A stretch of DNA of 64,000 nt from Lichenostomus cassidix (Eukaryota; Chordata; Aves; Passeriformes; Meliphagidae): positions 45,469,031 to 45,533,030 of the forward strand of contig CM039211.1 of NCBI GenBank assembly GCA_008360975.2, given 5' to 3'. The position numbers were made by a program, and so were the translations under genes. This document shows positions 11,583 to 22,220 of the stretch, in pieces. The notes beneath the pieces are model-generated. The model was not told the origin of the DNA. It worked only from the letters and a program-made list of their open reading frames with translations, and did not search any database. Numbering within the stretch: position 1 is the stretch's first letter; the number at the start of each line of letters is the position of its first letter.

Positions 11583-11898
11583 CGCTGCGAAGGTGTTCAG
11601 AGTCATGCCTCTTGGGGTATGTTTAACAGATCTTCTGTCGCTACAGGTTCAGAGAGATTTGATTTAGTTTGCCAGCCTGCCTCCCATTTAGTGACAGCCT
11701 TTTTCATCTGTTGTACTTGCAGCCAGGTACGGAAGATCTGACTTTGACATGCACTTTCACATGGAACTCCTCACTGAAAATGCAGCTTTTTGCACGATTT
11801 TTGCTGCCAAATCACGGCCTCTCCTCTCTAAATATATGTTGTTCTGTAATAACTTGTGCTTACAATGTGCAGTAGGGAAAACACATGCAGAATGCTGA
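11583..11898 (+). other. CpG-retaining segment with a possible exon
   Basis: Six CpG dinucleotides (11583, 11588, 11639, 11730, 11795, 11815) occur in about 230 bases, whereas the surrounding kilobases have few. A pyrimidine-rich run ends TGTACTTGCAG at 11722, like a splice acceptor. From 11725 one frame stays open for 57 codons to TGA at 11896-11898. No protein family is recognised and no convincing donor was found. It could be a terminal exon, an enhancer or chance. Confidence 0.2.
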
Positions 11899-13088
11899 AA
11901 AGTGTAGTTTTAAAAAAAGATCTGTTTCTGCAGTATTGCCTTTTAATGAAAAGGAAAAAAAGAAAAAAGAAAGGAAAAAAAATTTAAAAAACAAGACGAT
12001 ACATAGTTTTCCAGCATTATCTCTGGTATGAATAATGGCTTAAATGAGACTGAGTTTCCCAGGACACCAGAATACCAACCTGAAAGGGTTTCCTTTTTAA
12101 TTCTGACAAAAGTAGCCTATCACTGTATTTCCCAGCTGCAACTGGCAGGACATTAGATGTTCCTAAAACAGTTATTTATGACTAGTTTGAGTAATTTCAT
12201 ACCAAAATAAAGACTGACATATCTTCAACCAGTATGACCCAAAAAAAAAAAATTAAAATAAAGAGAAGGGTTCTAAATACAAAGATAAATAAATTTAAAA
12301 ATCTAGATAAGACCTATTTCTATTAAAAAAATTAAAAATTAGAAATTTAAAAAGAAAACTCCAAACCTTAAAATTCTGAGTGAACAGGAGGTCTTATGAA
12401 TAGGGAATTTTCCTAGAGCAATTTTGAACTTCACTGTGATATGAGGATAAATTGCTGATTAAATTTCTCTGCTTTTTGGGTTGAAAGTAGAATGCAATAC
12501 CTTTTTTTTTTCACTTTTTCAAAGAACAGTCTGTGCTTTTCTCAATAACCTTTCATCTTAATTTTTTATTACATTGTTAACATATTCCACAATCTCTTTT
12601 TTTACCTCTTTGCTTCTTTCCTGTCTATATTTTGACAGTAGGTCAAGTGTTTTTGAAATACTTATCTTCCCTTTTTATTTTTCAACTGCCTGTGTTCCTG
12701 AATTCTCTTTCATCTTTGGAAAATCTACAGATTCTTACTCTCCTTTTTAAGGGGGAGAAAGAGTGTACAGCTTTTATATCAGAAATGTATCATCTATATG
12801 AATATTGCATTTTGTATAAGATTTGCAATGGGAATGACTATTTCTTCTCAAATATTCTGAGCGCTTCATCTCACATTATTCACTGATTTAGATAAAATCC
12901 ATTCATTGCATATAAAGAGAAATAGAATTATTTTGGCTGATTTGTTGTCTTGTAATAGTTTAGTGCCCAAAGGACGAAAGGACAACAATAACTACAGATT
13001 CACTGCAGCTCTTTATTGAGCTTTAATTTACATTACCACCTTTTAAATAATTAATTTCTTCTGGAATGGTAATTTTATTTCCTTTATC

Positions 13089-13117
13089 TTTTATAACATT
13101 ATGCAAATGTTATAAAA
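13089..13117. repeat. Perfect 12-bp inverted repeat, 5-base loop
   Basis: TTTTATAACATT at 13089-13100 pairs exactly with AATGTTATAAAA at 13106-13117. The loop and right-arm start contain the POU octamer ATGCAAAT (13101-13108). Confidence 0.85.
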
Positions 13118-16100
13118 TGTGCATCATAAGCTGACTATATATAAACATTTCCTTTTTCCTGCATATGATAGCTCTGTCAAGGAATCCCTGATTTGTTGTA
13201 TTTCTTCGAGACATTAAAAGATTTTAACCAGAAAAATGGTTGTTCATGCATCCATTTTCTCAGATTTTATGTCATCACCCTGTAATACAAAGTACTGGCT
13301 ATGCAGAAATATATTAAGAATACCATTGATGAACATTTTCTCCAGTCTTCGTGAATACAATTTGAGAGTCAGAGACAAACAGGGATAGGACATGCTTATG
13401 TATAGATGTAATAAGAGTCTGAACATCACACCTGTCTCTGAAAATAAGCAAATAAGAATGATCTTTAAAATTAGTACTTTTGTTTAAATTATTTTCTGAC
13501 TCCTCAGCGTTACAGGAAAATCTTAAACATGTGTGCAGATATAAATAATATGACAAAGTGAGTTCAACTTGCAGTGAACATAATTCAGGGCTCATTTCTT
13601 CTTCACCATCCCAATCCGACTTTAAAGCAGTTCAGAAGTCAGTCTTACTCATACTAATATCTGTATTAAAATTTCATGCTTACATTTAAGATTAGATGTA
13701 CTTTTTCATATTTATGCATAATGCTATATCCACTTCTATTTATTGTTTTGGGTTTTTTTTTTTTACTTAGCATGTTATAATAATCCTACTTCTTCATTGT
13801 GATACATCTTTCCATTTTTTTCCAGCATTTTGTTTACATTACATATCCTGTATGAAAATTGATGTTCTGTTTCTTACCTGGCTTTAGTCTTTCAATTATG
13901 CTCTTAATTAGTTCCACTATAATATTTAGCTAAGCTCCATGATGTTTTTTTCCTATATTTAACTCATTAAGTGGTAGCACTGCTACAAGTATGACTATGA
14001 AGTGAAGGATAGTTTGCACTTTTCTTAATTATCTACATCTAAGTTTTTTAGTTCTTTGATTTTAGCTTTCTTTTTCTTTTTTTGTGTATTATGACCTAAA
14101 TTTAAACACAGTGGAATTTTTATGATCATGGGTTCTCATCCACTAGATAAGCCATTTTTGTATCATGCCTTCATACATTTAATTAATTGTTTAATTTATT
14201 GGATTTATGCTGTTTGCTTTTGGTTTATGTGCTTTTTAAAATCATATTCAGATTTTCAAATTGGATCAGTTCTAGGGTTATTCTTCATATCATGCTCTTA
14301 CATGTAGGCTTTATGTTAGTTAATGAGAAATTCATCAGCACCTGAATTGAAGGTAATCACCTGCTGCTGTGAGACTTCTGTAGCCTCTTCTATTCCTCCT
14401 CTGCGTGTGGGCTACATTTGACCTCAGTTGACCTTCTATTATTCCAGTCATTATCTGATTGGATTTCAGTCCAGTCACATGGCTGCCTGAAAGGCTTCAC
14501 TTACTTAGTTGAATAACCTGGGCTTGCAGGTTAGGAGTGTGAAGACATAATATAAGATGAAACAGACCATAACAATGTTAAGATTACTTAAAAGGTTGTG
14601 CAATGGATCCTCAAAAGATTAGCATAATTGATAAAGATACAATATTCAGAACACTATATTCTTCATAGGGCATATATTCAAGGTATGTAGGCCTTCATAA
14701 GGGACATCTACATTTTATTACCTGAGGAAACATCACCTTGTTTCTTCTGCTTAGTATAGATTTGCACATAACTGGTACATATGTGTTTGTAAGGCCTGTG
14801 TGAGTATTTTTGAGCTTTACAAGAGAGTGAACTGCTTCCAACCTTGTTTTTTAAACTGATACTGCTTTACTAATAAGCCCCCCCAAACAAGCAGTTTGAC
14901 CTAAGCCATGTCCTTGCCACAAGCCAAAAGACAAGCTGTGAATGATTAGATTTTGAAATTATATTCAGTGAAGCATGCTTCTAGACAGACAGAAACCAAA
15001 GTCAGCCCCTATTTTTTATAAACCAATGTAGAGAAATGTTCCTTTCCCGCTTATAAAATGTAAATGTGCAAAGGTGCTGAAAATAGCTTCAGAAAAGTGC
15101 AGATAGTAGGTCAGTACTGTTTCTTTGAATACATATATATTTCCATCATTATAGTGCATTTTAAACCAGTTCTAGCTCTAAAAAATAAATGCTCAGCATT
15201 TATATATAGAAACTGCAGTCTTATCCATTTTATTTCTGTAAGTGATGTCATTAAATCAATGGTGGTAGTCACACAAGGTAAGCACGTATGGCCCTTTGTG
15301 TGTCTTTTTAAAAAGATGCACATTTATCAGAGAGATTCATTATTAAAATATGATGGCAGAGAGATAAATCAGTGCTGGTTTTTAAAGGTTAGATCAGTTA
15401 TATGGGTCTTCAAAGCATGTGCTGTTTTTATCATAATTAAGAGCTCTTCTTAACAAGATTATCTTTTTTCTGCTTTAAATGCATATTTTAATGTTGTGTC
15501 TGACTTTATGGCTCCTGTATCCTATAAAAAGAGCTCTCTGGAGGACGAGTTTCCTCCGTCATGGAAACTTTGAGTTTTCAGGAGTTTTGCTGCATAAACA
15601 AAACTCATTGAATATTTTGGGAGAGCAAAATGTGTAGAGACTGAGCTAATTCTTGTACTGATTAACTGCTCAACAGGACAGTAAATAACTATATTGACAT
15701 GAGAGTATTCTGGCATCTTATAAAATAAATCAGGTAAAATATTTCATATTGACGGTATTGTGCAGTACTGAGTAACCCTAGGAATCCCTAGCATCCCTTC
15801 CTAGGATAACACAATCTGTGGGAAAAAATTCTATGAAAATTCAGTGAACACAAATTCAAAGAAATCAAAATAGAATGCATACAGATGAAAATTTTAAGTT
15901 TTACTCTTTTAAAACCATGGAAAATATATACACATTTAGAACAATAAAACAAAAACTGAAACTATTTGAGACCATTTCTTTCTATGTATGAAGCAGAGAC
16001 AGTGGGGTACCACAGAGAAAGGCTGAAATACATGTAATAATCAAATGGAGAAAAAGTTCCATTAAAACAACAGGACACAGTTACTATAGGAAGAAAAATA

Positions 16101-16137
16101 TTGTCCTTGAATGGATTTTGCACAGAAATAAAAAGAC

Positions 16138-17058
16138 TCACAGGATCACATAGTCACTAGACTTGGAAGGGACCTCTGGATATATCTAACTGCTTCAAAA
16201 CAGAATCAGCTAAAGTGGGCTACGCAGGAACACATCCAGGTGGCTTTTGAATATCTCCCAAGGGGGAGATGCCATGATCTCCCAGGGCAGCCTTCTCCAG
16301 TGCCCTGCTACCCTCCATGTAAAGTTCTTCCTCTTGTTGAGATGCAACTTGTTATATTTTAATTTATAACTACTTCTACTCTTTCTGTTGCTGGGCACCA
16401 CTGAAAAGAGCCTGGCACCATCCCCTTGTCATGTACCTTTGAGATATTTAGAAGCATTAATGAGATCCCTCTCAGTCTTCTCTTCTCTAGTCCAAAAAGG
16501 TACAGTCTGTCCTCTTAAGAGAGACTCTCCAGACCTCTGATCATCCTCGTGATCCTCCACTGGAGCCTCTCCAGGCTGTTCGTTGTCTCTCTTGTGCTGA
16601 GAAATCCAGAGCTTGACACAGCAAGCCCAGAAGCTTGGGCTCCAGAAGCTTGGTTGCCAGAAGCAGAACTTCTTCAGAAGCAGCCTCTTTAGGGCCAAAA
16701 AAAGGGGGAGCATCACCTCCCTCTTCCTGATGCACCCAGGCCACCACTGGCCCTCCTGGCCTCAAGGGCACTGACAGCTCTTGGACAACTTGTGATCCAC
16801 CAAGCCCCAGGTCCTTCTCCACAGAGCTGCTCTGTGCTGGCACTTGGGGCTGTTCCTCCCCAGCTGCAGACCCAACACTTGCCCTTGCTGAACCTCATTA
16901 GGTTTCTCTCTACCCAACCCTCCAACTGATCAAAGTCCCACAGAATGGCAGCACAGCCTTCAGGTGGATCAGCCACTCCCCCAGTTCAGTGTCACCAGCA
17001 AACTTGCTGAGAGTGTTTTTGATCCCTTCCTCCAGGTCATTTGATAAAATTGATAAAT
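16138..17058 (-). mobile_element. CR1 LINE, 5'-truncated, minus strand
   Basis: The left edge (CACAGGATCACATAG) is a decayed CR1 3' terminus. Going right, the minus strand covers the 3' untranslated part and the C-terminal half of ORF2. Broken minus frames include 16713-16976, which contains the CR1-like stretch NLMRFSKGKC, and 16541-16843 and 16429-16716 in other frames, so frameshifts separate them. Near 16630-16690 the phrase CCAGAAGCTTGG is repeated, a local slippage. The element ends abruptly near 17058, the usual 5' truncation of LINE insertions. Dead copy. Confidence 0.92.
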
Positions 17059-19270
17059 GTTTCATAAAGGAAACTTGGCAAAATTGTGAAACAGTATTCT
17101 AATAAAATGTAGTGCAATCCAAACCCCCGCCAGAAGTTATGATAATAATTTTCTGAGTTATTCTATTTTAGGGTTTCTTTTGATTCTAGGGGACTGTTTT
17201 TTTGAACCGAAGGTCATTGACAGTCTAACATGTTTTGGTTTAGTTCACCGTTTTTCTCCTAATTTATTTCCCTATTTGGATTTGATATTGTCACATGATG
17301 TCCAATTAATTTTTACATTTGAAATCAGTCATTAAGACTTATATTCCTGGCTAGATACACGTTCCAGTTCAACCAGGTTGTCAGCAAGACCTAGTAGAAC
17401 TCACCCTGCATTTTTTTCAAGTTCAACTTTAATACTGAATATAAGAAAACTTATATAATTACTTATTACTAAATTCTTCAAATTTTAAAATTGACCCCTT
17501 TTTCACCTATCAATACCAATGCTTCCTTGAATTTTATTTTTGTACACAGTTTATTTTCTCTTACAAATAAAGTCACATCAACTGTAACCTCAGTCTGCAA
17601 CATATATTTAGAGGCTATTATCAATATTCAGAATACCTCAATAGTTCCTTTTCTGGAACAAACGAGTCATATACATTTGGAAAATAACACAAGGTTTTTG
17701 ATCTTCTGGAAATATTCTCACAAACAGTAGTTGTGAGGTATGCAAAGACTTCAAATGGTTATATCTAAAAATGGATTATTGCTCTAAAACATTATATTTT
17801 TTGAAATGAAGATATTATTTAGACATACTCACAATTTGTCATAAATGACGGGAAAAGGTGCCAATAAGAATTTCAGATAAATCATTCTCACAGTTTTCAC
17901 TTTTGTATGTAAGTCTCACTCAGGCATCTTTTAGTGGTGAAACATGACCTCATACCAGCCAGATCCTATTGATTTTTTTCCATTACTCTAACTTTAAACA
18001 GGTAAAACTAAATAATAATTTTATGCTGGTTACATCATTGTGTATGTCATCAATAAAGTAATGTATATTCTGTTTAAAAAAGAAATTTTATTTCAAATAT
18101 GTCTCTTGATAATCAAGTTGCATACAACTGGGACCCAATACCAAAACCAGTCTGATCTGGGTCAGAGGCATGCTTTGGATTCAGTATGGAAATAAGAATG
18201 AGAAACCTCCAATTTTGTCAAATTGAAAACAAAAAAATTGGGATGATGGTTGGCAACTAAATTTTTTTGATTCTCATCTTGAAGGAAAGTGGAATTGATT
18301 TACTACATCAGCACATTTCAGTAGGATTTTAATAAAACATTTTTCTGTTTGAAGACATACATTTTTGTGACATTAAGAAGTGTGAGGTGAATTAATACTT
18401 TAGACCTCATGCTTCAGAAGCATAACAGGATGTAATTTGTCTCCATATTAGGGAAATTGTAGTATAAGATCCCATGCTTACAATGTACAGAAGATCTGGC
18501 TTGACATATTCTAGTGGCATACATATTTATAAATGCAGACAACTGCTAAACAAAACCCTCAAAATCTTTGATTGCTGAGCAATACACCAAAACAGGGTTA
18601 ATATTAGATATTACTAAGCAAAACTGAATGTCTAATTTTAAGGAATTTCCTTCAGCTACCACCAAGGAGGGCAACAAAAAAGTTGACAGTTGGGAAATGG
18701 GAAATGAGAACCAATTTTCCATTGGTAAGCATTTATGTGCATCAGAGTTCTATATATATGAAGGTAAGGGTGGTCATAGGAAGATGTATTGTAGGTATGC
18801 AATAGACTTAGTGAAAGATCAGAAATTAGACACTGATTTAGGGCCTGAAATATGGCCTGAATGCTCAATGCATTATTGAGGGGAAATGTTACAATGAGTG
18901 AAGCTGCAGGACTTAATAGGAGGGATAATCAGTAAGTCTGAGCTTTAGGAGAACTTTAGGATCAGCCTTTCTTTTTGGTGTAGGCCTTGAAGTCAATCAA
19001 ACTATTTGTCTGATGAAAATTGCAGTATCATGGATTGTGTATGTTATGTAGATGCCTGTGTTGATACCAAATAGAGTACGTACCTATTTGCACAGAAATT
19101 TTACTGGTCCTTCCCTATTTAATATGTGAGTATTTGAATATAAACTCATTATTGTTCAACATTGAAGTGAACATAGAGCTGAAGCATAATATTTTAGAAA
19201 CCTGACAATACTGTGTAATATATCATGCTTTCTCCTTCCTCTTCTGCGGCTCTATGACTATGTGAAGAAG
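17059..19270. other. Single-copy AT-rich DNA, no gene
   Basis: No repeat family or coding exon is recognised. An 83-codon plus frame at 18628-18879 starts with an ATG but has no recognisable domain or splice context. Confidence 0.55.
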
Positions 19271-19500
19271 TCATAGAACCATAGAATGTCAAGGGTTGGA
19301 AAGGATCGTAAAAATAATCTAATCCCAACCCTGCTGCCACAGGCAGGGACACCTTCTGATAGGTCAGACTACTTAAGGTCTTACCCAACCTAGCTTTGAA
19401 CACTGCCAGGACTGGGATATCCACACCTTCCTTATGCAATGTGTTTCAGTATCACACCACACTCACAGTAAAAAATTTCTTCTAATAGCCAACCTAAGCA
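19271..19500 (-). mobile_element. CR1 LINE 3' fragment, minus strand
   Basis: Begins with the octamer-type end TCATAGAACCATAGAATG and continues through CR1 3' phrases such as GGTTGGAAAGGATC and 'CTAGCTTTGAACACTGCCAGG'-like sequence. Only the 3' end (about 230 bp) is present. Confidence 0.9.
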
Positions 19501-20046
19501 TCCATGATAATGAATGCAGAATAAAAAATTGTGATGCTTTTATGGAACTGGAATTGGCTTGAAAGCTTTCACTGTTAGTTGTCAAAATATTTTCTAAATT
19601 CTCAAGTATTGAAAATTAGCTAACTGTCATCAGATAAGTCTGCTGCAGTAAGACCCATTATTTTAATGTCTTACTGATGTTCTGTTGAGAAATCATTTAT
19701 GCAAACTCTTGTTTTATGTAAAGCAAACATGGTTATAGGTGTCTCCTATAATATAAGAATGACTAATATCAGAAAATTAAAATTAGAATAATGTATCTTT
19801 CTATCTTGAGACATTCAACTGATTATAAATGGCAAAGTTTTGATTTTGTGTGAATGGTTTATTTGTTTCTGATATTGTATGGAATATTATAAGCTTCCTT
19901 GACTGAACTCAAGCAGGAGCTCATGCCCTGAATAATGAAAAAACAAGATAAGTGGGGGAGACAGGAATTCTGAATAATGTGTAGCGCATGATACAAGTCA
20001 GGTCTAGAATTATCAGCTCAGTTCAGTGACAGGTCTGTCATATTCT

Positions 20047-20110
20047 AACAGAGTCATAGACTGATTAAGGTTGGAAAAGACCTCTAACATCCAACCAGTC
20101 TCAATAATCT
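20047..20110 (-). mobile_element. Very short CR1 3' fragment, minus strand
   Basis: GTCATAGACTGATTAAGGTTGG followed by GAAAAGACCTCTAACATCC is the last few dozen bases of a CR1. The following bases diverge. Probably a heavily truncated insertion. Confidence 0.65.
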
Positions 20111-20447
20111 GATCCATTTGGCAACCTTCTGCATGGAGGGTTCTGAGTCATAGAGGAACTATTAACTTGACCTCCGTGTTGTGATACACATGGTCTTCAT
20201 GTTTGCTCAACACAACATCTAAGTACTAATATGATGAACCAATAAGCTTTATTAGATCAAGTTGTGATGCACTGAGTCAGTTGCACAGCACAATTGGTTT
20301 GCAAAGTTTATAATTTTGCTGTAGGTAACTGGGAACGAAACAGTCCTGGTTTATTTTACCTTCTGCTTGTGCTGGAGTATAACATATTTTACACAGCAAA
20401 CTGATTTGAAAATGGCAACTTGAACTGGTGAATAAATATACACTTTT

Positions 20448-20462
20448 GTTGTTGTTGTTGTT
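20448..20462 (+). repeat. (GTT)5 microsatellite
   Basis: Five perfect GTT units after a T run. Confidence 0.9.
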
Positions 20463-20514
20463 ACCTAATAAATGCTAATAATTGATTTTTACAAATATTA
20501 TTTTTTGTAGCCAC

Positions 20515-20645
20515 ATTTTAAGTACTGGAATGCTTTGATCAGTTTCCCCATGAGTTTTTTCTTCTCCAGGCAGGAGAGACCTAACTCCCTTAGTCTTTCC
20601 TCATAGGGCAGATTCTCCAGCCATTTCATCATTTTTGTCTGAGCA
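20515..20645 (-). mobile_element. CR1 internal fragment, minus strand
   Basis: The 130-bp block (phrases TTCTTCTCCAGGCAGG, CTTAGTCTTTCCTCATAGGG) corresponds to the late ORF2 part of CR1 on the minus strand. It lacks the 3' terminus, so it is probably a remnant interrupted or trimmed by the neighbouring insertion. It is inverted relative to the same part of the plus-strand CR1 next to it (about 21670-21790). Confidence 0.75.
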
Positions 20646-20656
20646 CTTCAGGAAAT

Positions 20657-22220
20657 AAAAGTCACCTCTATCTTAAGAAAAGCAAGAAGAAGGACCAGGG
20701 AACTACAAGCCTCACCTTCATCCCTGGAAAGGCAATGGATCAACTAATACTGAAAGACATTTCCAGGCAATTGACCAAGAATAAAACTACCAGGAGCAGT
20801 CAGTATGAATTTACCAAGAGAGACTCATGCTTGACCAACTTGATAACCTTCTATGTTGAAATGACAGGTTTGGTAGATTAGGAGAGAGCAGCAGATACTG
20901 TCTACTTAGATTTCACTGTCTTCTGACACAGACTATTTCCTCTGACATTAAAGAGACAGCTTCTTTTAGGAATTCTTTACAGAACAATGGTGACATTATT
21001 ACCAGGGATCAAAAAGCAGGAGGTACCAGTCACACCCTCCCATGACATCTGGACAAATAAGTTGTTGGTAAGTGTTGGAGGTTAACAGTGAGATGATTTG
21101 AAAACCAGCTGAATAGATAAGGCCAGAATGTGGTGGTGAGTGGAACAAAATCTTCTTGGAAACTGGCAACTAGTGATACACAGAGGGGCCAATCCTGTCT
21201 GACCCTGTTCAGTATTCTTTTTATTGATCTGGAGAATGGTGTAGAGTGTAGCCTCAGCAGTTTTGTGATGACACAGAGCTAGAAGGGGTAACTGACAGAC
21301 TAGAGGTTTGTGCTGTCATGAAGAGGGACCTCAACAGCCTGGAGAGATAGACTGACACCAGCTTAGTGAAGCTAAGAAAATGCTGAAACTGGCACCTTAA
21401 AAAGAATAAAATCAGACTGGGCTTTTCCATCTGGGAAATTATTTTGGAGAGGTTACAGAGACATCCAAGCTGAACGTGAGCTACCACTGTGCACTTGAAA
21501 CCAAGATGACCAACAGCTTCTTAGGCTGGGAGAAGGATTGTCAACAGATCAAGACATGACCATCCACTTTTATTGAGCACTGGTGGGACCACATAACCAT
21601 TATATACCAGAATATTGTGTTCACTTTGGGGTTCCTCAGTATTGGAGAACAATGGACATATTAGTGAGAGTTCAAAAAAAGGCTATAAGGATGATTTATG
21701 GGCTGGAGAAAGTCTCCTCTTAGGAAAAGTTTAAAGAACTGGGACTGTTCATCTTGGAGTAGAGGAAAACTCAGGATGATCTCTTCAACGTGTGTTAACA
21801 GCTGAAGGGAGGGTGTAAGGAAATAGAACCAGGATCTTCTGAACAGTGGCCGATGGCAGCTGAATAGGTTGCTCAGGGAGACCGTGGAGTCTCCATCCTT
21901 GGCAGTAATACAAAACTCCAAACATTCAGTGATACCCAGTGGTGCTCAGTGGTCCCAGTGATGGGACATGAAGCAATTTGCCTTAATTGAAACACAGGAG
22001 CTTCCATTTGAACATCAAGAAACACTTTCTCAATGTGAGGGTGACTGGGAACTGGCACAGGGTGCACAGAGACATTGTGGACTCTCCATCCTTCGATGTA
22101 TCCAACAGCTACCTGGACAAGGTCCTTGGCAGCTTTTCTATCTTTTTGAGGAGACAGGTTGGACAAGATAACCCTTTCAAACAAGATAACGCTTTCAAAC
22201 TGTTCTGTGATTCTGTGCTC
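20657..22220 (+). mobile_element. CR1 LINE, 5'-truncated, plus strand, rearranged 3' end
   Basis: Starts within the reverse-transcriptase part of ORF2. The reading VYLDF at about 20900-20915 is RT motif A with its aspartate kept, while the catalytic FADD-type motif near 21263 reads FCDD and needs a frame change. Many stops and indels follow. The end reads GTTCTGTGATTCTGTG, a CR1 3' terminus. The C-terminal 'GTGGAGTCTCCATCC' phrase occurs twice (about 21884 and 22078), showing a duplicated 3' segment. An 18-bp tandem repeat lies at 22163-22198. The 171-codon minus frame at 21873-22388 runs antisense to it and is not a gene. Confidence 0.9.
22163..22198 (+). repeat. 18-bp tandem duplication in the CR1 3' end
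   Basis: ACAAGATAACCCTTTCAA at 22163-22180 is followed directly by the same 18 bases with one change (C to G) at 22181-22198. Confidence 0.92.

Larger units (their letters stand above)
9853..16137. other. Single-copy AT-rich DNA, no supported gene
   Basis: Most of this is low-GC DNA without gene signals. Exceptions worth reading are 11583-11898 (retained CpGs and a splice-acceptor-like site), the perfect palindrome at 13089-13117, and a more complex stretch at about 14330-14530 that may be a conserved non-coding element. A 129-codon plus frame at 15064-15453 has no recognisable domain. Confidence 0.6.

Noticed and set aside
15064..15453. 129-codon plus-strand open frame
   Set aside because: Single-copy AT-rich DNA; residues are those expected from AT-rich chance frames, with no domain, splice or start context.
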